The notes under the pieces are model-generated. The model worked only from the letters and a program-made list of their open reading frames with translations. It did not search any database and had not been told where the DNA came from. 64,000 nt of DNA, from assembly GCF_020809045.1 (NCBI RefSeq), contig NZ_CP078079.1, positions 3,782,001 through 3,846,000 of the forward strand, given 5' to 3'. Both the position numbers and the translations under genes were made by a program. The stretch comes from Pseudarthrobacter sp. L1SW (GTDB taxonomy: Bacteria; Actinomycetota; Actinomycetes; Actinomycetales; Micrococcaceae). Position 1 is the stretch's first letter. Every line of letters starts with the position of its first letter. Shown in pieces: positions 8,393 to 16,636 of this stretch.

Positions 8393-9916
8393 TCAGTCCT
8401 GGAAGTATTCCACTTTCGCCCCAATGGTGTTGAGCCGTTCCGCAAGGTCTTCGTAGCCACGCTCAATGACGTAGATGTTCCGGAGTTCGGACACTCCCCG
8501 CGCGGCAAGCATCGCCAGCAGCAGACACGCAGCCGGGCGGAGCGCGGGCGGACAGCCAACCTCGGCCGCACGCCACCTGGTGGGGCCATTGACGTAGATC
8601 CGGTGGGGGTCCAGGAGCTGTACCTGGGCGCCCAGCCGGTTCAGCTCGGTCAGGTAGATCGCGCGGTTTTCGTACACCCAGTCGTGGATCATGGTCTGGC
8701 CATGGGCATTCGCTGCGATGACCGCGAAGAAGGGCAGGTTATCGATGTTGAGCCCGGGGAACGGCATTGGATGGATCTTGTCCTCCGGAGCACGCAACTC
8801 GGAAGGCTTGGTGGTGACGTCCACCAGCCGGGTCCGGCCGTTGCGGGCCATGTATTCGCTGGAAATCTCCAGCTGCTGGCCCATCTGCTCCAGGGTTGCC
8901 AGCTCGATTTCCATGAACTCGATGGGCACGCGCCGGATGGTCACCTCCGAGTTGGTGACAATGCCCGCGGTAATCAGGCTCATGGCCTCGATAGGGTCCT
9001 CCGACGGGAAGTATTCAATCTCGGCATCGATGGACTGGCGCCCGGTGATCTTCAGCGTGGTGGTCCCCACCCCTTCGATGACCACCCCCAACATCTGCAG
9101 GTAGAAGCAGAGGTCCTGCACCATGTAGTTGGGGCTGGCATTCCGAATGACAGTGGTGCCCTCGCGGTGGGCCGCGGCCATGATGGCGTTCTCGGTGACG
9201 GTATCGCCGCGCTCAGTCAGGACGAAGGAGCGGTCCCGGGTGTCTGCGGGCGGGGCCTGCACTGTGTAGAAGCCCGCCGTCGCTTCCACCGAGAGGCCGA
9301 ACTGGCGCAGCGCCTGCATGTGCGGCTCCACCGTCCGGGTACCAAGGTCACAGCCACCGGCATACGGAAGCTTGTACTTGGTGGACTCATCCAGCAGGGG
9401 TCCCAGCAACATGATGACGCTCCGGGTGCGCCGTGCGGCATCCACGTCCATCCCGGCCAAATCCAGAACCGCCGGGCGGCGGAGCTGCAGGTCGGTGTCG
9501 TTGAGCCAGGTGCACTCCACACCGATGCTGGTCAGGACCTCGACGATCCGATTCACTTCTTCGATGCGCGCGAGGCGGCGGAGAATGGTGGTTCCCCGGT
9601 TGATGAGGCTGGCGCACAACAAAGCCACTCCGGCGTTCTTGCTGCTGTTGACGTCTACGGAACCAGAAAGGGTCCGTCCGCCTTCAACGCGCAGGTGGGT
9701 CATCTGCGGCCTGCCCACATTCACGATGCTCCTGTCGAAGATCGCTTCAAGGCGTTGGATCATTTTCAGGCTCAGGTTCTGCTTGCCCTGTTCCATGCGG
9801 GCCACGGCGCTCTGGCTCGTTCCCAGCTCGGCAGCCAACTGTCCTTGGGTCCAGCCCTTCTCACTCCGGGCATCCCTGAGCATGGCGGCAACGTGTTCGG
9901 CAGTTTCCTGAGTCAT
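8393..9916 (-). CDS. MurA-like UDP-GlcNAc enolpyruvyl transferase with N-terminal XRE DNA-binding domain
   Basis: A 507-residue fusion. Residues 8-62 form an XRE helix-turn-helix (GWTQGQLAAELGTSQSAVARMEQGK). Residues 74-507 align to MurA, which moves enolpyruvate from PEP to UDP-GlcNAc in the first committed step of peptidoglycan synthesis. Most MurA active-site positions are kept: Lys93-Asn94 (SSKNAG), Arg165, the PEP-binding Cys189 in AGGC (usually PGGC), Arg194, and Arg486 in ERGYE. The segment around the catalytic Asp is altered: the usual HP-x-FPTD reads HPMPFPGLNID at 382-392, four residues longer. It could be an enzyme that also binds DNA, or a regulator that senses UDP-sugars with a MurA fold. 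Start ATG 9916 is preceded by no clear ribosome site. A palindrome lies 8 bp upstream. Confidence 0.85.
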   Translation of the reverse strand: MTQETAEHVAAMLRDARSEKGWTQGQLAAELGTSQSAVARMEQGKQNLSLKMIQRLEAIFDRSIVNVGRPQMTHLRVEGGRTLSGSVDVNSSKNAGVALLCASLINRGTTILRRLARIEEVNRIVEVLTSIGVECTWLNDTDLQLRRPAVLDLAGMDVDAARRTRSVIMLLGPLLDESTKYKLPYAGGCDLGTRTVEPHMQALRQFGLSVEATAGFYTVQAPPADTRDRSFVLTERGDTVTENAIMAAAHREGTTVIRNASPNYMVQDLCFYLQMLGVVIEGVGTTTLKITGRQSIDAEIEYFPSEDPIEAMSLITAGIVTNSEVTIRRVPIEFMEIELATLEQMGQQLEISSEYMARNGRTRLVDVTTKPSELRAPEDKIHPMPFPGLNIDNLPFFAVIAANAHGQTMIHDWVYENRAIYLTELNRLGAQVQLLDPHRIYVNGPTRWRAAEVGCPPALRPAACLLLAMLAARGVSELRNIYVIERGYEDLAERLNTIGAKVEYFQD

Positions 9917-9923
9917 ACCCAAT

Positions 9924-9944
9924 TTTATATCATAAATGAGTTAT
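9924..9944. promoter_or_regulatory. AT-rich palindromic operator candidate upstream of the XRE-MurA gene
   Basis: TTTAT and ATAAA at 9924-9928 and 9932-9936 form a perfect inverted repeat around ATC. A second, overlapping repeat (ATAA at 9932-9935, TTAT at 9941-9944) follows. On the minus strand the same bases contain TATGAT, a good -10 box, 12 bases before the ATG. XRE proteins commonly bind short AT-rich palindromes over their own promoters, so self-control is likely, but this is inference. The patch stands out against surroundings of very high GC. Confidence 0.55.
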
Positions 9945-10089
9945 CAAGCCATAGAACTGGCATGACAACGCGGCAGGGTCTGGATCTTTACCCGCGACAT
10001 GCGATCACGACGTCCGCGCGCTTCTTGACCACACCTCCGAAGGGCGCGAGACTGGTAGCACCTGTTCGTCCAGCGGCAACGGAGGCAGC

Positions 10090-10953
10090 ATGCGCCGGAC
10101 ACCAGCCAAGCCGATGCCAGGCAGCCGGGCATTCCCTGTCCGGAGCATGCGAACCGTGTCAGGAATAACGGGCCTGTTCCTCGCGGCCTTGCTCCTCATC
10201 TGCGGCTCCCCTGCCTACGCGGCGCCCTCCCCCGGAGAAGGAGTGCAATCACTCCTGGGGAACGACATCTCCTGGCCCCAATGCAACACGGCCTTCCCCA
10301 CGGGACAGGCCTTTGCCATTGTGGGCGTCAACAACGGCCTGGCCAACACCACCAATCCCTGTCTGGCCGAGCAACTTCGCTGGGCAGAAGACTCTGCGGG
10401 CCACCCTGGCCGGCCCACCGTGTCCCTGTACGTCAACACTGCCAATCCCGGCGCTGCGGGTTCCTGGTGGCCGGAGGAGGACGAGTACCCGGCCGGCCGG
10501 GAAGTGCACAACCCGTATGGTCCCTGCGAGGACGGGGACTTCGGCAAGGCGTGCGCCTACATGTACGGCTTTGCCAAGGCGTACGACGACGCCCACCACC
10601 GCGGGGTCAGCAACCCGGGCTCCTACTTCTGGTGGCTGGACGTGGAGACCGAAAACAGCTGGTCCGGCACCGACAAGGAAGCCAACCGGGCTGTCCTTGA
10701 AGGCATGACGGATTTCTTCCACAGCATCGGAGCGCAGGTGGGGATCTACTCGACGGGCCGGCAGTGGGACCAGATTGTTGGACCTGTCAGCAGTTCGAGC
10801 AACCTTTACGTCCTCCCGAGCTGGCTGGCGGGATCCCGGAGTGCCTCAGGAGCAGCCCTGGCCTGCGCGGATGCGCCCCTCACCGGCGGCGGTACGGTGG
10901 CCCTGACCCAGTTCGTATCGAGGGGATTCGACTACAACCATTCCTGCCCGTAG
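10090..10953 (+). CDS. Secreted protein with a glycoside hydrolase 25-like/DUF1906-type barrel
   Basis: A 287-residue exported protein. A signal peptide runs to about residue 45 (hydrophobic GITGLFLAALLLICG, cleavage after AYA). The mature part begins LLGNDISWPQCN, a pattern seen in actinobacterial secreted proteins with a GH25/DUF1906-like TIM barrel. FWWLDVETENSW resembles the acidic strand end of lysozyme-type barrels (DVE), and AQVGIYSTGRQWDQIVG and FVSRGFDYNHSC are typical later segments. A cell-wall muramidase-like activity is plausible but not demonstrated for this branch. GGAGG at 10081-10085 supports ATG 10090. It is transcribed divergently from the XRE-MurA gene, and the shared region holds the palindromic operator. 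Confidence 0.75.
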   Translation: MRRTPAKPMPGSRAFPVRSMRTVSGITGLFLAALLLICGSPAYAAPSPGEGVQSLLGNDISWPQCNTAFPTGQAFAIVGVNNGLANTTNPCLAEQLRWAEDSAGHPGRPTVSLYVNTANPGAAGSWWPEEDEYPAGREVHNPYGPCEDGDFGKACAYMYGFAKAYDDAHHRGVSNPGSYFWWLDVETENSWSGTDKEANRAVLEGMTDFFHSIGAQVGIYSTGRQWDQIVGPVSSSSNLYVLPSWLAGSRSASGAALACADAPLTGGGTVALTQFVSRGFDYNHSCP

Positions 10954-10982
10954 GCACGGAGGCCCGCAGGCCAGGCCGGCTC

Positions 10983-11783
10983 TCAGCTCCCCAGCCACAC
11001 CATGTTCCAGGTGCCCAGGGATACGGCGGCAAAAACCGCTGTTCCCGCCACCACCACGCCGCCGGCAAGTACCCATGCATCCAAGGAACTGTAGGTTGAT
11101 TCGCGGGCCCATGTCCGGCGGCCGCCGCCGAAACCGCGGGCTTCCATGGTCACCGCGAGCCTCGAGGCCCGGCGGATCGCCTGGACCAGCAGCCCAAAGC
11201 TCTGCCCCAGCGTCGCCTTCACCCGCTGCAGGGCATTGCCGCGGGAACCCACCCCGCGGGCACGGCGGGCCATCCCGATGGTCTGCCACTCTTCGGCCAT
11301 CAGGCCCACCAGCCGCATGGCGGCGAGGGTTCCCAGCACGAACCGGTGCGGGAGTCGGGCCTTCTGCGCCAGCGCATCCGCGAGGTCTGTAGGGTCGGTG
11401 CAGCTCATCAGCAGCACGGCCGGCAGGGCGATCGCCAGGCCGCGCAGCATAAAGCCCACACCCAATTCCAGCGAGCCTTCGCTCATGGTCCAGATGCCGA
11501 CGTCGATCAGCGTCCTTCCGCTGTCCGGCGCCAGGATGGAGGTGCTCCAGCCCCCCACGGCGGCCGCGAGGATCAGCGGCCAGCCGCGCTGCCACAGCAG
11601 CGCGGGCGTCAGGCCGGCCAGCGGAAACAGCAGGAACTCAAAGGCCAGCGCCACCGATGCGGACACCCAGTCGATGGAGAGCGCAAGCACGGCAGTAATG
11701 AGGAAGACGGCGGTGAACTTGCTGAGGGGATTGGCCCGGGCCAGCAGCGCGTTGTTGCCGCGCAGGTTCAGCTCCTGCCTCAT
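10983..11783 (-). CDS. ykoC: ECF transporter transmembrane component (EcfT/YkoC)
   Basis: A 266-residue membrane protein with several hydrophobic segments (FTAVFLITAVLALSIDWVSA, VALAFEFLLFPLAGLTPALL and others). It has the two cytoplasmic coupling motifs of EcfT proteins: MARRARGVG and MEARGFGGG, which touch the paired ATPase domains. Start ATG 11783 has an excellent ribosome site (GGGAGG). Longer frames would run into the upstream ATPase gene. It is the last gene of a three-gene operon with the S component and a double ATPase behind a TPP riboswitch, so the module should import thiamine or its pyrimidine precursor. The stop lies 29 bases from the stop of the secreted hydrolase-like gene on the other strand. 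Confidence 0.9.
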   Translation of the reverse strand: MRQELNLRGNNALLARANPLSKFTAVFLITAVLALSIDWVSASVALAFEFLLFPLAGLTPALLWQRGWPLILAAAVGGWSTSILAPDSGRTLIDVGIWTMSEGSLELGVGFMLRGLAIALPAVLLMSCTDPTDLADALAQKARLPHRFVLGTLAAMRLVGLMAEEWQTIGMARRARGVGSRGNALQRVKATLGQSFGLLVQAIRRASRLAVTMEARGFGGGRRTWARESTYSSLDAWVLAGGVVVAGTAVFAAVSLGTWNMVWLGS

Positions 11784-11796
11784 GGCGCCTCCCGCC

Positions 11797-13353
11797 TCAT
11801 GGTGCCACCGGTTCCGGTGCGGCCATCCGCAGTTCCGTTCCACCCAGGGCGGCCGTGAATTCGGCATCGTGCGTCACGGAGACCACGGCGGTGCCGGCAT
11901 CCAGCAGTTCGGACAGGAACGATGCCAGCTCCGCCCACGTGTTGGCGTCCTGGCCGAAGGTCGGCTCGTCCAGTACCAGCACCTGGGGATGCGCCGCCAG
12001 GACCGTTGCTACGGACAACCGCCGCTTCTCCCCGCCCGAAAGCGTGTAGGGGTTGGCATCCACAAGGTGGGTGAGCCGCAGCCGCTCCAGCAGTTCATCC
12101 ACCCGCTCCTCCCCGTGGCCCAAGTGCCGGGGACCGAACAGCAGCTCGTCCAGCACCTTCCCGGTGACGAACTGGTGCTCGGGTTCCTGGAACACGGTGC
12201 CGATCCGCTCGATGAGCTGCTCGGCCTTCCACTTCCAGGGATCAATTCCGGCACCGCGGCTCAGGTCCACCGTGGCCGACACCCTTCCGGCCACGGACTC
12301 CAGGAGTCCGGCAATGGTCAGGGCAAACGTGGACTTCCCGGCCCCGTTCGGCCCTGTGACCGCCAAGGCCTGCCCGGCCCGGACCTGCGAGGTGATGCCT
12401 GCCTGCACCGGCACCGGGGGTACCTTCCGGAAGCCGCTGCGGCGCACCCGTTCACGGGACACCGCCAACTCCTCGGCAGCGAGCAGGAGGGCGCCCGTCC
12501 CGGGGGCTGGATCAGCCGCACGCAGCCGGGTCTCCGGAACATAGCCGGGCACCCACACCCCGGCAGCAATCAGCATGCTCCGGGCTTCCCTGAGCACCTG
12601 GTCCGGCGGGCCATCCAGCAGCACGGCGTCATTCGAATCGGTGCCTGGCTGCAGCACCACGATCCGGTCCACCAGGTCCTTCCACACGGACACGCGGTGT
12701 TCCACCACCACCAGCGTGGCGCCGGTTTTGTCCAGGCACCGCGCCACGGCGTCGCGGACCTCCAGCACGCCGGCAGGGTCCAGGTTGGCGGTGGGCTCGT
12801 CCAGCAGGATCAGGCCGGGACGCATGGCAAGGATGCCCGCCAGCGCCAGCCGCTGTTTCTGCCCGCCGGAGAGCACCGACGTGGGGTGGTCCAGCGGAAG
12901 GTGTGAAAGTCCGACGTCGTCCAGCGCCTCGTGCACGCGGGTCCAGATGGCGTCGCGGGGCACGGCGAGGTTCTCGGCGCCGAAGGCGGCGTCGTCGCCC
13001 ACACGGGACAGGACCACCTGTGTTTCGGGGTCCTGCTGCATCAGGCCGGCCCGCCCCCGCTGCTCGCGGGGGGCGGCCCCGTCAACCAGCAGCGAACCCG
13101 ACTCGTCGGAATCTCCTGCCGCGCCGCCGTCGTCGTTCACATCCCCCAGCACCCCCGCCAAAGCATGCAGGAGGGTGGACTTGCCGGCCCCGGAAGGCCC
13201 CAGGAGCAGCACGCGCTCCCCGGGGCGGATGTCCAGGTCCAGGGCATGGACTGCCGGCTTGGCGCGCCCGGCATGCCGCCAGCCCCAGCCCCTGGCTGTG
13301 ACGGCGGCGGGACGCACTGCAGTGGAGGCGCCCTGGCGGGAAGGTGCGGACAT
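11797..13353 (-). CDS. ykoD: ECF transporter ATPase with two fused ABC domains (YkoD-like)
   Basis: A 518-residue protein with two complete ATP-binding cassettes. The first has GPSGAGKST at 52-60, LSGGQKQRLALAG and LILLDEPTANLD. The second has GPNGAGKST, LSGGEKRRLSVA and VLVLDEPTFGQD. The fused double cassette is the YkoD arrangement, replacing the usual EcfA1/EcfA2 pair. It powers uptake through the EcfT protein encoded 13 bases downstream and the YkoE-type S component encoded upstream. Its start overlaps the stop of ykoE by one base. An insertion rich in Asp, Gly and Ser (residues about 72-85) sits after the first Walker A helix. Confidence 0.92.
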   Translation of the reverse strand: MSAPSRQGASTAVRPAAVTARGWGWRHAGRAKPAVHALDLDIRPGERVLLLGPSGAGKSTLLHALAGVLGDVNDDGGAAGDSDESGSLLVDGAAPREQRGRAGLMQQDPETQVVLSRVGDDAAFGAENLAVPRDAIWTRVHEALDDVGLSHLPLDHPTSVLSGGQKQRLALAGILAMRPGLILLDEPTANLDPAGVLEVRDAVARCLDKTGATLVVVEHRVSVWKDLVDRIVVLQPGTDSNDAVLLDGPPDQVLREARSMLIAAGVWVPGYVPETRLRAADPAPGTGALLLAAEELAVSRERVRRSGFRKVPPVPVQAGITSQVRAGQALAVTGPNGAGKSTFALTIAGLLESVAGRVSATVDLSRGAGIDPWKWKAEQLIERIGTVFQEPEHQFVTGKVLDELLFGPRHLGHGEERVDELLERLRLTHLVDANPYTLSGGEKRRLSVATVLAAHPQVLVLDEPTFGQDANTWAELASFLSELLDAGTAVVSVTHDAEFTAALGGTELRMAAPEPVAP

Positions 13354-13976
13354 CAGGAGAAGACGGGCTCCGTAGCTGCCTTCCGCGACGCGAAGGAGCT
13401 CAGGACCCCGGTCCTGGCCAGGCCGCGGGTGGCGATCCAGGACAGGGCGCCGGCGATGATGGCTCCGGAGATGGCGGTGAAGACGATGTACGCCAGCTTA
13501 TCCCCGCCGGAGTAGGCGATGTTCCAGCCCCACGGAGCGAAGGAGTCGTTCAGGCCGCAAAAGAGGCCTGCGGCGGCACCGGCCAGCAGTGCCACAGGCA
13601 GGTTGAACTTCCGGTAGACGAAGATCGCGAAAATGATTTCCGCGCCCAGCCCCTGCACGAAGCCGGAGAACAGCACCGAAGCACCGTACTGGGACCCCAT
13701 GAGCAGCTCGCCGGTGGCCGCAACCGTCTCACAGAACAGAGCAGCGCCCGGCTTGCGGATGATGAGCATGCCCAGAACTGCCGGAATCATCCAGCCGCCG
13801 GCAATCAGCCCCGTCAGGGGCGGGTAGACGGCGTTCATGGGCCCTGATACTGCGGCCGCGCCCTGGGACCAGGCCCAGAAAATGACGCCGCCGGCGATGG
13901 CGATCAGGGCCGCCACCACGATGTCCACGACGCGCCAGGACTTGCTGGTGGTCTTCTTGACTGCTGTTGTTGCCAT
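13353..13976 (-). CDS. ykoE: YkoE-family ECF substrate-binding component for thiamine or hydroxymethylpyrimidine
   Basis: A 207-residue membrane protein with five or six hydrophobic helices. WRVVDIVVAALIAIAGGVIFWAW opens the core. VYPPLTGLIAGGWMIPAVLGMLII and GAALFCETVAATGELLMGSQ carry conserved polar residues, and FCGLNDSFAPWGWNIAYSGGDKL matches the usual YkoE C-terminal half. The family takes up thiamine or its HMP part. ATG 13976 follows AGGAGG by five bases. The TPP riboswitch at 14056-14172 lies in its leader, which strongly supports the substrate assignment. It is the first gene of ykoE-ykoD-ykoC. Confidence 0.92.
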   Translation of the reverse strand: MATTAVKKTTSKSWRVVDIVVAALIAIAGGVIFWAWSQGAAAVSGPMNAVYPPLTGLIAGGWMIPAVLGMLIIRKPGAALFCETVAATGELLMGSQYGASVLFSGFVQGLGAEIIFAIFVYRKFNLPVALLAGAAAGLFCGLNDSFAPWGWNIAYSGGDKLAYIVFTAISGAIIAGALSWIATRGLARTGVLSSFASRKAATEPVFS

Positions 13977-14055
13977 GTAATCCTCCTGGGAAACAGGAGG
14001 GGAAAGTGGACACGCCTGCCGGCACTGCTGCCGCTGCGCGCACTTCGAGAAGCTC

Positions 14056-14172
14056 GACTCCCTTACGCCGGTACTAACCGGATCAGGTTCGAGGGTCTGC
14101 GGCTGTCCGCACTCTCAGCGCCCACCTGCGGATCCTGGCATGGCCAGTGATGCCCGACGGCGGCGCTCCCCT
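14056..14172 (-). promoter_or_regulatory. TPP (thiamine pyrophosphate) riboswitch
   Basis: On the minus strand the element begins GGGGAGCG (14164-14171) and has GGGCGCTGAGAGTGCG with the invariant CUGAGA (14113-14118). It ends with ACCCTCGAACCTGATCCGG, then TTAGTACCGGCG and AAGGGAGT, the standard 3' half. All THI-box landmarks are present in order at normal spacing. It lies 80 bases upstream of ykoE and should shut the transporter operon down when TPP is plentiful. Confidence 0.96.
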
Positions 14173-14267
14173 GTCGTTTGAATGTTGCTTTTGGTTGAAA
14201 TGACTTGCTGCAATTGCCCTGTTGGGCGTTGTCCAGTTTATACCGCAGGAGAGGTAGATTGTGGGCC

Positions 14268-14810
14268 ATGACTGCCAATCCGCCGGATGTGACCGGATAT
14301 GATCCCGATTCCGATGCTGCACAGCCGGAGGGCTCGCTGGAGGAATTGATCGCCCGGATTGAAGGCGAGGTCCGCGAACTGCAGTTTCCCGGATTCTCCC
14401 TTGACGATTCCCTGAACCTGGGGCTGCTCCTCGTGGAGCTGGGCAAGGAGCGCGGGCTGCCCATCGCGATTGACATCACCAAGGGTGAGCAGGTGCTGTT
14501 CCATGTGGCCCTGCCCGGTGCGACGCCGGACAACGAGCACTGGATCCGGGCCAAGCAGCGCACAGCCGCCCGGTACGAGATCCCTTCCTTGCTGGTGGGG
14601 CTCCGCGGACGGCTTCGCGGTGGCCGGATCGAGGACCAGGGATGGTTCGACGAGAGCCGGTACGCGGCGCACGGCGGCTCCTTCCCGCTGTACGTCACCG
14701 GCGTCGGGGCCGTGGCCACCGTTACGGTTTCGGGTCTTCCCCAGGTGCAGGACCACAACCTGGTGGTCGAAGCCCTGCGCGAAATCCTCCACTCCGCGGG
14801 AGCGGACTGA
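14268..14810 (+). CDS. UPF0303 / haem-degrading-domain family protein
   Basis: A 180-residue cytoplasmic protein of the UPF0303 group, which shares a fold with HbpS/GlcG-like proteins. LEELIARIEGEVRELQFPGFS, LGLLLVELGKERGLPIAIDI, DNEHWIRAKQRTA and ARYEIPSLLVGLRGRLRG, and AAHGGSFPLYVTGVGAVATVTVSGLPQ are the conserved blocks. HGGSFP is the characteristic turn near the C-terminus. Some annotation schemes call the domain haem-degrading because of HbpS, but there is no direct support for haem binding here. ATG 14268 is preferred; a TTG three codons earlier is closer to AGGAGAGG (14247-14254). It is divergent from the TPP-controlled operon. Confidence 0.8.
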   Translation: MTANPPDVTGYDPDSDAAQPEGSLEELIARIEGEVRELQFPGFSLDDSLNLGLLLVELGKERGLPIAIDITKGEQVLFHVALPGATPDNEHWIRAKQRTAARYEIPSLLVGLRGRLRGGRIEDQGWFDESRYAAHGGSFPLYVTGVGAVATVTVSGLPQVQDHNLVVEALREILHSAGAD

Positions 14811-14893
14811 CCCTCACAAATACAAAGGCTGCTTAGCATTTATTAGTAATCATGCTTACTATGTTGTCTCCCGGGTTTTGAGGAGGACAGGAT

Positions 14894-15445
14894 ATGGCAG
14901 CCAGCACCCGCCTGACGGGCCCCCGGACACGCCTGCAAAAAGCCGCTCTCGGAACGGGCTCGGTTTTCGTCCTGTTCGGCATCCTGGGCTTCATCCCGGG
15001 CATCACCTCCAACTACGGCTCGCTCGGCTTCGCCGGACCCGGCTCGGGGGCGCTGCTGCTGGGCATTTTCCAGGTCTCCGCACTCCTGAATGCGGTCCAC
15101 CTGCTGTTCGGGATTGCAGGGGTCCTGATGGCGCGGACGCATCCGCAAGCCAGGAACTTCCTCATCTACGGCGGCGTTGCCTACCTGTTCCTGTGGTTGT
15201 ACGGCTTCCTGTCGGATGACACCACGCCGGCCAACTTCCTCCCCGCAAACAACGCGGACAACTGGCTGCATTTGGCCCTCGGCCTGGCCATGATTGGGCT
15301 GGCCATCGCGTTGGCGGCCCGAGGCCCCGCCGTCGCGGCGGGTGCTGCCGGCAGCGACGGCAACGATCCACGCAGCGGCAGCAGCAACGCCAACAGCACC
15401 AGCAGTGCCGCCAACTCCTCCCCGAACGGCCCACGCGGCCAGTGA
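14894..15445 (+). CDS. DUF4383 membrane protein
   Basis: A 183-residue integral membrane protein with four predicted helices: LGTGSVFVLFGILGFIPGIT, SGALLLGIFQVSALLNAVHLLFGIAGVL, FLIYGGVAYLFLWLYGFL and WLHLALGLAMIGLAIALAA. The short acidic loop DDTTPANFLPANNADNW before the last helix is typical of DUF4383. The last 35 residues are a Ser/Asn/Gly-rich tail, probably unstructured. AGGAGG at 14881-14886 supports the start. The family is common in actinobacteria, with no known role. It lies immediately upstream of, but not overlapping, the iron oxidase operon (72 bases), so it may or may not belong to it. Confidence 0.85.
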   Translation: MAASTRLTGPRTRLQKAALGTGSVFVLFGILGFIPGITSNYGSLGFAGPGSGALLLGIFQVSALLNAVHLLFGIAGVLMARTHPQARNFLIYGGVAYLFLWLYGFLSDDTTPANFLPANNADNWLHLALGLAMIGLAIALAARGPAVAAGAAGSDGNDPRSGSSNANSTSSAANSSPNGPRGQ

Positions 15446-15517
15446 ATGCCATCTGCCAGCCCGGCCCTCGGCGACGACGTACGGGACCGGCATCAACGCC
15501 AGACCTGAAGGAGCACA

Positions 15518-16636
15518 ATGAAAATCCCTGAAGCGCGTGGTCCTGCCAGTGCCGCCTTGCTTGGCCTTCTCGCGCGGGAAGCCGGCACCACGCTTGGCGC
15601 CCGCACCACCCCTGGGAATGGCCCCACCCTTGGCGCCGGCGCCACCCTTACCGCCGATGCCCCCGTCGCGGCGCTGCACCGTGAGGTCACCCGCCAGCTG
15701 GCCGCCACCCCGGACATCATTGGCGATGACGACCTCCAGCTGACACTCTTTTGCCTCTACGAGCTCTACTACTCCGGGCTCGAAGGCGTCAGCGATGAAT
15801 GGGAATGGGCGCCGGGCCTGATCCAGATCCGCCAATTGCTGGAAAAGCCCTTCGAGGCCGCGCTTAGGGAGGCCGCCCGGGAAGCCGCCGGTGAACTGGA
15901 GCTCCCCACCGCACCGCATCCCACCAGCGATGCGGTGGCGGATGTCCTCTTCGACCTCGCAGCCCGGGACACAGGACCCAGCCTCTCAAGATATGTGGCA
16001 AAGAAAGCCAGCCTGGACCAGCTCAAGGAATTCCTGATCCACAAGTCCATCTACCAGTTGAAGGAAGCGGATCCCCATACCTTTGCCATCCCGCGCCTTT
16101 CCGGGCGCCCCAAGGCAGCGCTGGTGGAAATCCAGGCTGACGAGTACGGCGGCGGACGCCCCGAACGCATGCACAGCGCGCTTTTCGCCCGCACAATGCG
16201 GGGGCTGGGAATGGCCGACGACTACGGCGCCTACGTCGATTTCGTCCCGGCCCTCTCCCTCGCGGCAGTGAACCTGATGTCCCTGTTCGGGCTGAACCGC
16301 CGGCTGCGGGGTGCCATCACCGGGCACTTGGCCATCTACGAAATGACGTCTTCCCAGCCCAACCGCTTCTACGGGAACGGCTTCCGCAGGCACGGTTTCG
16401 ACGCCGCTGTCACCCATTACTTCGACGAGCACGTGGAAGCCGACGCCGTCCACGAGCAAATCGCCGGCCGCGACCTGGCCGGGGGCCTGGTCGAAGCCGA
16501 ACCGGGGCTTCTGGGGGACGTACTCTTCGGCGCCACGGCGGTCATGGCCGTGGACGGCAGGTTGTCCGCCCATATCCTGCAGTCCTGGGAAAACGGCACC
16601 ACGTCCCTGAGGGCGGCAGTGCCGGCGGCAGCATGA
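15518..16636 (+). CDS. Haem-oxygenase-like iron-containing redox enzyme
   Basis: A 372-residue protein of the family often named iron-containing redox enzyme (haem oxygenase-like fold). Members studied elsewhere are non-haem diiron oxidases or oxygenases acting on fatty acids or amino acids. Candidate metal ligands are placed as expected along the helices: Glu82 in LYELYYSG, Glu209 in ADEYGGG, His219 in RMHSAL, then Glu304, Glu307 and Asp309 in YFDEHVEAD and His312 in AVHE. The first 50 residues are a Thr/Gly/Ala-rich low-complexity lead with a repeated TLGA motif. AAGGAG before ATG 15518 supports the start. The stop overlaps the glycosyltransferase start (ATGA). The substrate is unknown; the neighbouring CDGSH protein is an obvious candidate electron or cluster partner. 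Confidence 0.82.
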   Translation: MKIPEARGPASAALLGLLAREAGTTLGARTTPGNGPTLGAGATLTADAPVAALHREVTRQLAATPDIIGDDDLQLTLFCLYELYYSGLEGVSDEWEWAPGLIQIRQLLEKPFEAALREAAREAAGELELPTAPHPTSDAVADVLFDLAARDTGPSLSRYVAKKASLDQLKEFLIHKSIYQLKEADPHTFAIPRLSGRPKAALVEIQADEYGGGRPERMHSALFARTMRGLGMADDYGAYVDFVPALSLAAVNLMSLFGLNRRLRGAITGHLAIYEMTSSQPNRFYGNGFRRHGFDAAVTHYFDEHVEADAVHEQIAGRDLAGGLVEAEPGLLGDVLFGATAVMAVDGRLSAHILQSWENGTTSLRAAVPAAA

